Positions 1-10,514 of a stretch of 64,000 nt of DNA are shown here, one piece after another; position 1 is the stretch's first letter, and each line of letters starts with the position of its first letter. The position numbers and the translations under genes are program-made. Source of the DNA: Gordionus sp. m RMFG-2023 (taxonomy: Eukaryota; Nematomorpha; Gordioida; Chordodea; Parachordodidae); the NCBI RefSeq assembly GCF_954871325.1, contig NC_088779.1:15564846-15628845 (forward strand). The letters run 5' to 3'. The notes under the pieces are model-generated. The model ran no database searches and was not told where the DNA came from. It was given only the letters and a program-made list of their open reading frames with translations.

Positions 1-200
1 AATTAAAAATTATTAACTTTTACTAATTTTTCTTTCAAATTTTTATTTATAGTTAGATATTGTATATATTTGGGAGAGGGAAGTGGGGGATGTAAAGGGG
101 GAATAATTTTTATTAGCTTAAAATGATATTTACGAAAACATGCAAATTTTTACAATGGGGAGGGGGTATTACCTCTGCTTGATTACGCGCCTGCTTCAAA
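1..200. repeat. Dispersed G-rich repeat, copy 1
   Basis: AT-rich sequence broken by short G runs, ending near ATTACGCGCC. Its reverse complement can be recognised at 17025-17250, which begins GGTGGACGCGTAACC, and a shorter G-rich relative lies at 18690-18760. No reading frame is seen. The family is not identified; a non-autonomous DNA element is a guess. Confidence 0.4.
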
Positions 201-478
201 GTAAAAGATAATAATAAGACATTTCCGAATTGGAGTGAATTACTTCCACTCAAAATTAAACGATAAAAAATTACATAAAAGTTTTAGATTAAATTTTTAT
301 ATATTTATATTACAGCTAATAAGAGTAAATAATTTTTTTTTTAATGATACATGACTTGTTTATGTTTCGTATTTTGTTTTTTACCTATATCAAAATAATA
401 ATTTAAAATGTATATTTTTTATATTTATAAATATTCCCTAATCCAAATTGAACGTTTAAAATTTTAGGCTGAACAGAA

Positions 479-597
479 TCAGAACAGAACGCATTTAATT
501 CCTTAGCCATGAACCGAATCTATTATAAATAAAGGTTCAGAACAAAACCAATTTAATTCTTTAGTCGTGAACCGAATCTATTAATCAAATAAAGGTT
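479..597. repeat. Two-copy tandem repeat of about 59 bp beside an exon
   Basis: The phrase GAACCGAATCTATTA followed by an AAATAAAGGTT block occurs twice in direct orientation, at about 479-536 and 538-597, with scattered differences. The second copy reaches to within a few bases of the proposed splice donor of the IQ exon at 604-747, so it belongs to the downstream intron on the minus strand. Confidence 0.6.
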
Positions 598-603
598 AAT
601 AAC

Positions 604-747
604 CTTATTAGAGTTAGATAGTAGTCTGTAATCTTTTCGGACCTTGTGACCTTTATATAAGGCCTGGATTCTGATAGCAGCTAAGTTGGGATCGAGAGAG
701 GTTATAGGTTTTTCGTTGTTTTCTATTTCTTCATAGGATTCCATATG
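604..747 (-). CDS. Host exon with one IQ (calmodulin-binding) motif
   Basis: A 48-codon minus-strand exon bounded by AATTTTTAG on its 5' side and AAG|GTTATT on its 3' side, both in phase 0. It encodes an acidic start (MESYEEIENNEKPIT) followed by RIQALYKGHKVRKDY, a good match to the IQ consensus IQxxxRGxxxR. IQ motifs bind calmodulin or myosin light-chain-like proteins. The frame stays open 51 bases past the donor, but that tail is AT-rich and shows no motif. The second exon-like block at 21520-21804 has the same strand, phase and motif, so both may be exons of one IQ-repeat protein. The next exons would lie off the left edge. The ATG at 744 could instead be a start codon. The protein family beyond the IQ motif is not recognised. 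Confidence 0.55.
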
Positions 748-1627
748 CTAAAAATTAAAATAATTAGCTAAATTAGGAAAATAAAGTTTAAATTTTTTTA
801 TAAATAACTACAGTGCAATGAGTTCATCGAGCCTTAATTTAATTGTTCTAAGATATTTTTACAAATTTTTTTCTAAATAAAATAAATGACTTTAATACAC
901 CTAAATAATAAAAGCCAGCATGCCTTAACGATGACATTGAATGTATAACTAAAATGGTAAGAATTTTAAAATTAATATTAAAGATAGCAAATCATATAAC
1001 TAGTATTCAAATGATTATCTAAATAATTAATTAGCTATATTTAACTCTTTATTAATTATTCTACTTAACTGGGTTAAATACAGGTATTAATTGAATTCGA
1101 TTATTATATTCATTTATATGTCATATTATAAAATTTAATATTGCTTTAGCTTATATTTTCTTTATTTAAAAATAAATGAAGTGCATTTTGTCAAAAAAAT
1201 GTAGCTTTTTTCCATTCTTAAAACCAACATATCTTAGCGAGTAAATGGTGTTGGGAAGTAAAATTTCATTTTTTATTTGCAAAATTTAAAAGAAATATGT
1301 TGGGTCGGATTTTAGTTTATTTATTTTTGGAATCCCCATAAAATTTGCAGTTATGAATAGATATATTTTATTTTTAAAAATTAATATAAAAATTACTATA
1401 TTTTCTTAAAATTTTAAAATATTATTGAAATTTAAAAAGTATATATCCTTTTGTTTATAAAGATTAAATTGTTTAAGAATGAAGGTTAAAAAGATTTTTA
1501 AATTATCATTAGAATGAGGATTTTAATCTTATTATTAAGAATTTTATCTCGAAAGATGTAATTAATTGATAAATTTAATATTTCATCATCATGTGCACTT
1601 TTTCCATGCGCAGTGACTGAAAGGTAC
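748..1627. other. AT-rich sequence without a gene
   Basis: Intron-like AT-rich sequence with frequent stops in all frames. I see no motif, repeat boundary or RNA gene here. Confidence 0.5.
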
Positions 1628-1898
1628 TGTTAAACATATTTTAAATTATAAAATTATTCATACGACCTTTTGTATTTTTTCTTTCTTTTTCTTTTTCTTT
1701 TTGTAAAATATATTATAACCTTATTGTACTTTTCTTTCTATATATGCTAAAATAACTTTTCTTAATATAACCTTAAAATATACACATGTAAATATTGTTG
1801 AAATAATAATATATTATATAGTTATAAAAAGATATAATAATTTTTGAGAGAGAAATAAAGATAATAAAATATAACTATCGCCTTCCGTGAAAATATCA
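1628..1898 (+). repeat. Solo LTR, copy 1 (fossil LTR retrotransposon)
   Basis: A 271-bp unit starting TGTTAAAC and ending AATATCA, flanked by the 5-bp direct repeat GGTAC (1623-1627 and 1899-1903). It contains an AAATAAA polyadenylation-type signal that sets the plus orientation. A second copy lies at 52348-52624 with its own different 5-bp flanking repeat, which fixes the boundaries. The internal part of the element is absent, as expected after recombination between LTRs. Superfamily not determinable from an LTR alone. Confidence 0.8.
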
Positions 1899-2596
1899 GG
1901 TACCATTCTCTGGAATGCCAATATCTCTCACCTAATGACATATATTTGGAAATTTTTTTGATTTTTGTAATGAGCCGCCGACCCGACAGAAAAATAAAAA
2001 AATTGGGGATATCGCGTAGAATTTGAAATTTTCAAGATGTCTGAAAAAGTGCAATGCTTTTGTATTATGTTGCAAGCAATCCGAAATCTTAACAAACGAT
2101 AGTATGTCTTTATTATAAATAACAAGTGGATGAATTGTTGACTGTGTGTTAGTCCATTGATAACTTTGCCCTGCACATAGAATAACAAGACTATATCTAT
2201 GCAAAATCACATACAATTAAAAATTCACCGTTTTCTCTTAATCTAATATAATTTTTATAATCTGATTGCCGACTAGATAGAAAAAAGCTTCCATTTTTTC
2301 AAGATAAATTTATAATCTCTCTTGACTATTGTTTCCAATAATTAATAAAATCTACCCTGTTAAAATTGAATATTTTCTCAAGTCGCTTTATAATATATTC
2401 TGGCCCTGAGCAGTTCTTGCAAGAAATTGTTTGTGGATTACATAAATTTTTGAGTTAAAAGTGTTTGTATGTTGTAAGAGGATATTCATGGTATTTTGTT
2501 AAAAGTAGAAAATTTGCACATATATCATTAATGTAAAATTTTGGTGAGAAATACAAACATATGTATTACTACCTCCCACCAATATACAATTTTGCG
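1899..2596. other. AT-rich sequence without a recognised gene
   Basis: Two overlapping minus-strand frames are open near 1930-2216 but have no recognisable domain and look fortuitous. A CCGCCGACCCGACAG patch near 1975 and a related GCCGACTAGATAG patch near 2267 hint at repeat debris. Confidence 0.35.
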
Positions 2597-2599
2597 GCC

Positions 2600-2893
2600 T
2601 TAGACTGATTTAGAAAGTCCTAAAGAAATATTAAAATTTATTTCTCTGAACTGAATATATATTTTTTTTAAATTACCAAGAACTAACATGTTCTCTATTT
2701 TTGTTTTTCCATCTTTTATATATGACAATGCATATTTTATGTCAGAAATTTCTATACTAATATCACAGTTGTCGTAGAAAGATTTTATAGCATTAACTAT
2801 ACTTACAACTATACCCGATACTTCTTCCAGATTTCGAATCAGTTGTTGATAAATACTCTTTTCCATAGTAAGTATCTTAACCGTTTTAGCCAT
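2600..2893 (-). CDS. Unassigned 97-residue ORF, possible host exon
   Basis: Minus-strand ORF starting ATGGCTAAAACG (G at +4, a favourable start context). It encodes a mostly helical, mixed-charge sequence with segments LIRNLEEVSGIVVSIVNAIK and DIKYALSYIKDGKTKIENM. The composition is more protein-like than the surrounding AT-rich background. A GTAATT donor-like site after codon 72 and a TTTCTTTAG acceptor-like site before the last codons could remove a 57-nt in-frame intron; both forms end at the same stop. Upstream on the same strand (about 3040-3180), two short open stretches read MDVDMIESINTTITEI and DKIARAIATSLNVEET, which could be earlier exons. I do not recognise the family. A decayed gene or transposon piece is the alternative. 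Confidence 0.35.
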   Translation of the reverse strand: MAKTVKILTMEKSIYQQLIRNLEEVSGIVVSIVNAIKSFYDNCDISIEISDIKYALSYIKDGKTKIENMLVLGNLKKIYIQFREINFNISLGLSKSV

Positions 2894-3980
2894 ATGATAA
2901 GATACTTGAAATTCATTTATCTTTCACCAGCTATCTGCATTATTATAATATGATAATTGTGAATTTATCTTTAATATATACTGATATATCATCTGTATTT
3001 TATTTTGTACCTTAATTCCTTATTGTCTCCTCAACATTTAAGCTTGTTGCGATGGCTCTTGCAATTTTATCATTTAGGGGCGGGGGTGATATCTTTTTTT
3101 AATGGACGATTCTCATATTTCTGTTATTGTTGTATTAATTGATTCAATCATATCGACATCCATGCCAATAGTTTTAGTTAGTTAAAGTTTTATATGGTAT
3201 CAAGTGCAAATCTTTTTATCAGTATTGAATTTTCTTTAATATTTTTCGGCCATTGATAGTCAGGAATATTAAATGGATTAAAACATCTTGTTCGTTTATT
3301 AATACTATGCATGATTAAATTTTTTAAATTTTATTTAGGAAAAAAGAAACTTTTAATTAATATTTTCTTCTAAGGATTACAAAATTTAGTTAGTTTATTA
3401 ATAGTATACATAATTAAATTTTGTTTCATTTTAATTAGGAAAAGAAATTTTAATAAATATTAAAATTTATATAAAAAATGACGTTGCCTATGAAGACATA
3501 TAGGCACCACTCTAATTTTTTTTATACTTTTAACAATGATAATAGTTTATCTAAAGTTCTATAAAATCGGTTTTACCCAAATTTCATTTATAAAGATTTT
3601 AAATTTTATTATGGGAATAAGAGGTTATCAGTAAATATTCAAATAAATTAACCCATGACCGGAATATTTAAAAATAATTTTTTATTTTTATTTTCTAAAG
3701 ACAAAAATATTATTATTTTGATACTAGATTTATTATATAAAATTGCGTAATTTTATATCAATCACTCAATTAAGGAATATACACACTCGGTAAAAAAAGG
3801 CAATTTTTCATGCTTAGACCTAAGATATCTTCAAAAGTATAAGGTTAGAATGCTAAAACTGGCCGTACCATGATCGGTTTGGTATGGTGTGATGTGATAC
3901 AAATATTAAAATGTTTTTCTGGAAATTTTCAATCTAAACATTATTTTCAAAATAATTTATAAGTATTTTAATTGAGCCAG
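2894..3980. other. AT-rich sequence with possible upstream exon pieces
   Basis: Apart from the short open minus-strand stretches near 3040-3180 described with the ORF at 2600-2893, no feature is seen. A roughly 70-bp motif around TTAGGAAAAGAAA occurs twice at about 3300-3370 and 3390-3460. Confidence 0.35.
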
Positions 3981-4489
3981 TCCTAAAAAGGAATCTAAAT
4001 ACAGATACCGATTCTTTGTGAAAAAAGGATCATAGATATAGATACAAGTCTTATCAAAAATATCAGATAGTAAGGTGTTTGTATCTTTTGCTAAATGAGA
4101 GTATCTTAAATACAAGTTTTCATAAAATAATCATTAGCTATTAAATTAGAATAATTAAGTTTTAAAAATATAAAATAATTTATATATAATTTATTAGTGA
4201 AGAAAATAACATAAGTGTATAATCAGATTTAAGATTCATTTATTTAAAATTTATATAATAAATATTAATAAAGCTCATTTTATAATAGGAAAGAATATTT
4301 ACGGTAATTGATAAATATGTCAAATTATAATGTTTAATGATAAGGTAGATTACATAATCAAACATTTTATTAATAATAAGCAAGGAAAATTCTACGTTGA
4401 AATATTAATTTACATAGTATTTCAAACATTATTAAATTAATTATTAATGTAAATCACTATTTTTTTAAATAATCAATTTTTTAAATAAT

Positions 4490-4600
4490 TTTTCTATTAA
4501 GCCTCTGTTTTTTTGATTAAACATTGTGCCAAATCTGAATAACCTTTCAACTAAGGCAACCATATTATATTTTAAAAAAATTAATGGAAAGTTAATAATT
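4490..4600 (-). pseudogene. hAT transposase C-terminal dimerisation relic
   Basis: The minus-strand frame reads LKYNMVALVERLFRFGTMFN, matching the hAT C-terminal signature in which a KYNT-like block is followed by VERLFS and a G-x-x-I segment. It lacks a continuous frame to upstream sequence. Stops are frequent from 4600 towards 5100, where only scraps resembling the transposase body can be read. Confidence 0.5.
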
Positions 4601-5149
4601 ATGTGCTTCTAGTATTTCTAAGATCTTTAGGATAATTTAATACCACTAATGTTATTTGTGTCTAAATTCAGAAATATTTGTTTAACTAAAAAAAAATCAT
4701 TATTTTCTTGGTTATTCGATTATTATATTAAATAAAATGGTGTGATACTTTGATTATACACTACTAATATATTTAGAGTCACTTTTATCAATACTTTGAA
4801 TGTATATATTTTTTTATTATCCGACTCAATCCATAAGTTTTAAAGTATGGATGTGAGATGCTGAAATTAAAGGTAAGATATTTTCTAATTCTTAGCTCAT
4901 TCCACCTTGGATATTATTTAATATAGTAGTTAGACATTTGAACTTATTAAATTTTCAAGTTTACCTAAGTAACTTTGACTACCAATAGTATGGATACATA
5001 AAATATACCTCTGCCTTATAATTTGTATAATTTAATTGCTACCGAGGTTAAAACTTTATAATAATCTTAAATATAAGTAATATCCTCATATTTTAAAGTT
5101 CGATTATCAGTTTTTTTTTAAATCATAGATTTAAATATTATTAATCGTA

Positions 5150-5419
5150 ATGCTATTCCAAATAATGCGTGAAACTTTCAAATGTTTACCTGCTACCCAG
5201 GAATGTAGACGGTGGAGGGGGGATACGAGAGAGAACTGCTTACCATCACTGTTTCTAAAAAAGGTTTGGCTTGCCCCAGCCAGAAATTGTCAAAGAAGTA
5301 GGGGGAATAACGATAACCAATCAAGGAAACGTGCGAGTATTATTAAAAATATTGAAAAAGGGGTGAATATTGTTTCACATTTTTTGATCTATTCCGATTT
5401 ATGCGTTATATTATACTAA
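5150..5419 (+). other. 89-codon ORF, probably fortuitous
   Basis: Open plus-strand frame with an unusually GC-rich middle (about 5195-5330). It encodes a cysteine- and arginine-rich stretch with no domain I recognise. It abuts the target duplication of the foldback element at 5427. Probably non-coding debris of the surrounding transposon. Confidence 0.15.
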
Positions 5420-5426
5420 TATAGTT

Positions 5427-5789
5427 GTCGTAATTTTTAAAGGGATCATGACTATCCGGGATCTTCACGGGATTTAAAGGGATCCCTTTAAAATTTCAAT
5501 TTTTTAAAGGATAAAGAACTATACGGTATTATCACGGGGGCATAGATTGACCTCCATTTGAATAAATCATTTGATTAGCTATCGAATGATACCCTATACT
5601 AGACATATCTTATATCATAAGGCCAAAAAAAACAAAATTGAAAATTAAAAACGCAACGAAACTCGTGGAAAACGCTTAAAATAAGATTCCTCTTTATCAC
5701 GATTAAAACGTGATAACCCTAATTTTTTAGTTATCCCTTTAAATCCCGTGAAGATCCCGGATAGTCATGATCCCTTTAAAAATTACGAC
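5427..5789. mobile_element. Foldback element with perfect long inverted repeats
   Basis: The ends are inverted repeats of about 56 bp that appear identical. The left one starts GTCGTAATTTTTAAAGGGAT and contains ATCCGGGATCTTCACGGG. The element is flanked by the 6-bp direct repeat ATAGTT (5421-5426 and 5790-5795). The 250-bp centre contains no gene. The identical arms suggest a recent insertion or arm conversion. A 6-bp duplication is unusual for common MITEs, since hAT gives 8, mariner TA and Harbinger 3. The superfamily is unassigned. Confidence 0.75.
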
Positions 5790-6049
5790 ATAGTTATTTT
5801 TAAATAATTATGAAATGCATTGTATAAATTTACCTATTTTGTGTAATATATATAATTTTTGCAATATATATTTCAATTTTTATATAACTTTATTAAGATA
5901 TAAACTATCAATTGATCCAAATTCTAAGCAAAAAAATTTAGCCTTAATTTTTTGCCCATTTTAGCGTACCCCCTAATTATTTTAGAGTAATAGCGTGTCC
6001 CCGCCAAAATTTAAGTACTACAACACTGCTGTTAACACCTTTATCATTT

Positions 6050-6430
6050 CTGAAGATTTGATTTTATATGGATTCCATAGTTTGTCTATTTTTTCTAGCA
6101 CTCTCTAATGAATATATTCAAGAGTCTTTAATTTAAATATTGCGGAAAGACTATCTTTGGTAGCAATTAAAGATGAAGTCTGACACACCTGATATGCCTC
6201 TGTAAGATTCTTTTGTTCATTTAATCTAAAGAAAAACCTGAAAAATGCTATTATAACCATCATTAGCTTCACTAAATTCGAATAAGGTATTCTCATCAAA
6301 ATTGTCAAGATAGTTTAATTTTAATCCATATTCAGCAAATGACTTGATAAAATTGGAGACGATTTGTAACTGCAGCAATTAGCTTATCTGAAATCTTGAA
6401 CCAGATAACTTTCAATAACTCTGGTATTTT
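6050..6430 (-). pseudogene. Possible hAT transposase fragment
   Basis: Minus-strand frames carry ISDKLIAAVTNRLQFYQVI and, further on, SLIATKDSLSAIFKLKTLEY. The second resembles the hAT dimerisation pattern (S-x-x-T-x-E-R-S-F-S-x-L-K-x-x-K-T) after heavy decay. The conserved E-R is replaced, so the call is tentative. A GC-rich tract at 5965-6005 (GTACCCCCTAATTATTTTAG) may be a transposon end. Confidence 0.25.
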
Positions 6431-7036
6431 ATTATAAGAATGTGTTATAGGCATTCTTCTACATACCAAGATTCTTCATTGTCTTTCAGTTTCTCGTGTA
6501 GTCTTTGAAGTAAAAACAGACATAATTTTTCCTAAATATATTTGATCCATACATAATTTTTCATAATAATATTTCATCCATAATTCCGATTTCTAATAAT
6601 ATAATTCAAAAAGAAAAGATTCATTAATTCAGATAAATGCAAACAAACAATCAGAACATAAGTGTACATATAAACATAATTGTATCATTTAAATTACTTT
6701 AATAAGTTTAGAAATTTTTTTAGACGAGTTGGGTGAACCTTTTATCGGTTTTTTGCTATACAAGCTTGGCATTCAGTTGTTATTTTATATTTTTCTACTT
6801 TAATCATTTTAAAAAAATTTTATCTAAAATTTAATGATTTTTGATATTGTAGAAATTATTTCCATAATTTTAATTTCCCTATTTTCTCTTTTCACTACTA
6901 TAAATTTTAATTATCCTACATATTAAAAAATATTATAAAATGATTCTATTCTATAAAAATATTTTATAATTATTCTATTCTATAAAAATATTATATAATG
7001 ATGCTATTCTATTCTATTCAATAACACATTAATATA

Positions 7037-8575
7037 CAGGGTAAGTTATTTAAAAACAAAAAATAGAATGAAACAATATGTGTCTTTATTTTTACATAAT
7101 ATTTAAAAAATAAATGAAGATCCATTATTATATAACAAAACAAACACTACAAAAATACATATGGTATAAATTCTAATGTAAATTTTTTGCATTTACAATT
7201 TCTATATTACTTAAATTTATAAAATACAATTTAATATTTTTTTCAAATGTTTAATATACGACAAATTTTATCTAGTAACACAAATATTACAAATTCATTT
7301 ACATCAAATCCTGATTCTGTTTTATCTAGTTCAATACCTAATATATCTGCTACAAATAATTTCTATATTATCAAATCTTACTCTTTAAGTAGGGATTCTA
7401 TTATCTATCCAACAAATTTAATCTAGGTAATTCTAAAAAGGAAATATAAAAACTGGAATAATGAAAAAATAGATATAGCAAAAAAATTATTATCTGTAGC
7501 AGGATATGTCTTTATCGTCTTATAATAAATTAAGACGCGAAACATCCCGAAATCATCGGAGACCCTTTGAAAAATTATGTAATTGAAAAGAGAGGTAGAA
7601 AAAAAAGACACCTTCAATATAGAAAGAAAAATAATGGAACTTTTAATGGCAAACATTACATTCACTTTTAAAGATAATATAGAAAATTTACCTCCGAGAT
7701 TTTCAAAAAATGAAGGAACTATAAGAAAATATAATTAAAAAATAGGATGGTCCAAAAAATATACAGGAAAGGAACCTGATTGGAAGAATTGGGCACAGTC
7801 AATATACGCCAAATTTATTGTATAAAAATATTGAATATAGCCAAAGAAAAAATATTTTTCTTAGATGAGACAGGCATAAATCTACATGTTGTACCTGTTT
7901 ACGCCTGAGCACCATACAACGTTACGCCAACTGTTAAAATCCCACCATCTAAGGGTAAAAATTTAAGTATATGGGAATCGAAGGTGTGATATTTTATCGC
8001 ATATCGAGGAACCTTATAATTGTCTAATATTTCAAGAATATATGATAGAACTTATTAATATCATACCTAGTGATGCAGTTATTTGGACAATGCATCTATC
8101 CATAAAAGCCACCTCATTGATAGTTTTAAAGAGTGAATAGAATATTTGCCACCCTATTTGCTGCAACTAAATCCAATTGAAAATTTCTTTGGGCTATTAT
8201 AAAACAAATATAGGTCAATCAATCCCCAAATACAAGAATCGAAATCGTTCAAACATCAATTCTTAATGAAATTACTCCTTATGACATTTCAAGTTATTAT
8301 AATAATAAGATGCATCAATATTTGGAGATGGTTATCGAGGACAACTATTGAATTAAGGTAAATTTATAAAAATATAATTTATATTGAAAATTTTAAAGGA
8401 ATATACATAAAGAAAAAACGAAAATTAAATATCCAATTTTTTATATTTTAATGTATTTTTAAATCTGTTTTGTCATATATTTGATCGTCATTTATTTTTT
8501 GAGTATTATGCAAAAATAAAAAACATATGGTTAAATCTTTTTAATTTTTTGCTTTTATTATATTAACTTACCTTG
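7037..8575 (+). mobile_element. Tc1/mariner-superfamily DNA transposon, decayed
   Basis: A 1539-bp element with terminal inverted repeats CAGGGTAAGTTA (left) and, reversed, CAAGGTAAGTTA (right). It sits exactly between two TA dinucleotides (7035-7036 and 8576-8577), the standard Tc1/mariner target duplication. It carries a broken plus-strand transposase. The intact-looking ends with a decayed gene mean it could only have been moved by another copy. Confidence 0.85.
7560..8365 (+). pseudogene. Tc1/mariner transposase pseudogene
   Basis: Frames in order show a basic linker EKRGRKKRHLQ (near 7583), NLPPRFSKNEGTIRKYN (near 7686), the first catalytic block FFLDETGINLH (about 7855-7888), LDNASIHKSHLIDSF (second Asp at 8086) and LPPYLLQLNPIENFF (Glu at about 8179). 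These are the DDE landmarks of the family, with about 30 residues between the second Asp and the Glu. Several in-frame stops and frame changes break it, for example a stop just before the IEYLPP block. The N-terminal helix-turn-helix is not readable. Confidence 0.75.
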
Positions 8576-8790
8576 TAATTAAAATGTATTATACTTTACT
8601 ATATTATTTTGGTTGGTGTTTTATTTATCTATCTTGATGTTACTGTTTCCCGATATTTTTAAGATATAACAACAGAACAGAGAGATAATATAAAATATAT
8701 TTATATCTTTTCTGTTCCTGTGTCAAAAAGATACTCAGTATAAGCAAAAGGATCTATCTTAGATACACGTATTCGCGGTAATGCCTAAAT

Positions 8791-9165
8791 CTCGTTGGAT
8801 TCGAAGGCGGCAATGTATTTTTTTTTGGGGGGGGGGGGGGGGTTATTGTTTTTTGTGGAGGTTTTGCATCCAATGAATATCCTGTTATGTAGACGCTTGA
8901 TGCTGATATTAAAATAAATATAATATGGTCGCTAACAATGAATAATGATTATATGAATAAGGCTGCATTCATGGTGGCCTGTATTTCGCATACATAAACG
9001 TTGCGCAAAAAACAAAATATGGTATTTGAATATATGCGTTTTTGGTTCCGATTTTTTTGTTGCGTAAACGATGCGTATCAAATACAAATCATTTTGTATT
9101 TTCGCTGCACAAATGGCTTACGAAAATCCGAATATAATTTTTTTTGATGTTATAATATATATATA
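8791..9165. other. Poly-G tract and palindromic GCG-rich segment
   Basis: A run of about 17 G at 8826-8842 lies in T-rich sequence. From about 8955 to 9130, motifs CGCATACATAAACGTTGCGC and GTTGCGTAAACGATGCGTAT recur, resembling Harbinger-type element ends. This fits the MADF-like relic that follows, but no 3-bp duplication could be fixed. Confidence 0.3.
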
Positions 9166-9169
9166 TTAG

Positions 9170-9780
9170 AACTTGGTAGATAAAGAATCAATTATCAATT
9201 GCGTAAGGTCTCATAAATACCTTGATAAAAGTGTCATGTATAAAAATAATTGGATAAGTCAAATTCTATGTTCACAACCATAGAAAAGATAATAACTTGG
9301 AATCTATATTTGATGAAATGAATGGATTATGGTGTCCTACCTAATACCATATTATGTTTATTAATTAAAAATATTAGGATCCTTGGATGAATAAAATTTC
9401 ATTTACAATAAATAATTCTGAAATTTATGACTCTTCATTAAAGAATGGTGAAATTAATATTTTTATAAACTATGAGTATAAAGATCATTGTATGTTCCTG
9501 CAACTTCTTTTACCTCATTTAAAGTAAAAAAGACGCTACACTGATAACTGTAATTTAATTTCTATTTATGAGAAAATATAACCATATCTGTCAAAAAAAT
9601 TTGGAGATGGAGGATAAAAAAGTAAAAAGGATGAAAAAATAATTGATGATACAAGAGAAAAGGAGTAATCCCAAATTGCTGAAAGACCAGAGGATCAATC
9701 TATTAGGTAGATATCAGCAAGTCTTCTGTTTTTGCTTGGGCATACTGCTTAAGCTCTAGAGTATTCAGGATTCTGGCTAT
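9170..9780 (+). pseudogene. MADF-domain-like relic, possibly from a PIF/Harbinger element
   Basis: A plus-strand frame reads ESIINCVRSHKYLDKSVMYK followed by NNWISQI, the N-terminal pattern of MADF (Myb/SANT-like) DNA-binding domains, in which a short helix is followed by hydrophobic and W-x-x-I residues. Broken frames follow, including NSEIYDSSLKNGEINIF and a charged KSKKDEKIIDD region. PIF/Harbinger transposons encode such a protein as their second gene, and the preceding GCG-rich inverted motifs would fit. No transposase (nuclease) gene of that family is seen, so a decayed host MADF gene is the alternative. Confidence 0.3.
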
Positions 9781-10270
9781 AATTTGGTTTCTTTTTTATA
9801 TTTACACAATGCAGTAGGTATTTAGGATTTTAGAAATAAATAAATAAAATTTTGTTGAATAATTAATTTTTTTTAAAATAATTAGAGTTTTTTGGAATTA
9901 ATTTTTGAAATAATTAAAAAATTTCCGTGTTACAGCGGACAATAAATAAAATATATCAGGATATGAAAAATATTTTCAATTAATTTAAAAGAGTTTAAAA
10001 AATATCGTGGGGATAAACAAATGGTCCATTCCATGGGAATGAAGAGGTAAATACTTGAGAAGTACCGATAATTTGTAAATATTCTTTTATATCTAAAGAT
10101 GATAATTTAAATTTTAAGTGAAATAAAACAAAAATTATCTTCGTCTATGTGTATAAACCAGTAGCGGTTAAAAAAATTCAAATTCAAAAAATATTGATAA
10201 ATTTGAAGGTAATAATAAAATAATATTGATAATAGAATACTTATAAAGGAAAGAGATTTTAAAAAACCTT
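9781..10270. other. AT-rich sequence without a gene
   Basis: No recognisable frame, repeat end or RNA gene. Confidence 0.4.
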
Positions 10271-10274
10271 TCTA

Positions 10275-10514
10275 GTGATGTGTATGTTGAAAAATAAGAA
10301 TAATAAATTTACGGATAACTGTTATATTTGTGGCCGAAAGGGTCATAGTGAAAAAAGTTTTTCATGTGACCGAAAAATTATTGTAAATTTTAATTCAATA
10401 ATTGATAAGAACAATATTATCTGTCATTGTGGTTTAACGGGCCATATTAAGAAATGTTTTGTGAAAGAAGCTAATTTTTGGAATGTTTCCCCAGAGGCCA
10501 TCAATATTGAATAA
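10275..10514 (+). CDS. Small ORF with two zinc-knuckle-like motifs
   Basis: A 79-residue frame with CYICGRKGHSEKSFSC at residues 16-31 and CHCGLTGHIKKC near residues 55-66. Both resemble CCHC zinc knuckles but have irregular spacing (C-x2-C-x4-H-x6-C and C-x-C-x4-H-x3-C). Such knuckles bind single-stranded nucleic acid and occur in retroelement nucleocapsids, LINE ORF1 proteins and some cellular and viral proteins. Upstream frames on this strand are broken, so it is probably the remnant of a longer gene. It lies about 560 bp before a LINE copy, but no link is shown. Confidence 0.35.
   Translation: MMCMLKNKNNKFTDNCYICGRKGHSEKSFSCDRKIIVNFNSIIDKNNIICHCGLTGHIKKCFVKEANFWNVSPEAINIE

Larger units (their letters stand above)
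3985..8790 (-). mobile_element. Decayed hAT-type transposon region, twice interrupted
   Basis: Subterminal-type repeats built on AGATAC/GTATCT lie at both sides (about 3985-4110 and 8650-8780). A hAT C-terminal domain relic reads on the minus strand at about 4490-4600. The same GTATCTGTATCTAGAT style of subterminal repeat marks the independent hAT at 14571-15933. The region is interrupted by a foldback element (5427-5789) and a mariner copy (7037-8575). The outer ends are not fixed: I found no convincing 8-bp duplication, so these coordinates are approximate and a mix of several elements is possible. Confidence 0.35.

Noticed and set aside
2640-2675. A 26-nt GT-AG mini-intron in the ORF at 2600-2893.
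   Set aside because: In AT-rich sequence such short GT-AG pairs are common. A 57-nt alternative also exists, and the frame is open without splicing.
8826-8842. Poly-G runs here and near 27780, 39927, 47210 and 49905 as G-quadruplex regulators.
   Set aside because: At least three sit at or beside hAT-type ends, where G runs are a usual part of these families, and no nearby gene could be regulated.
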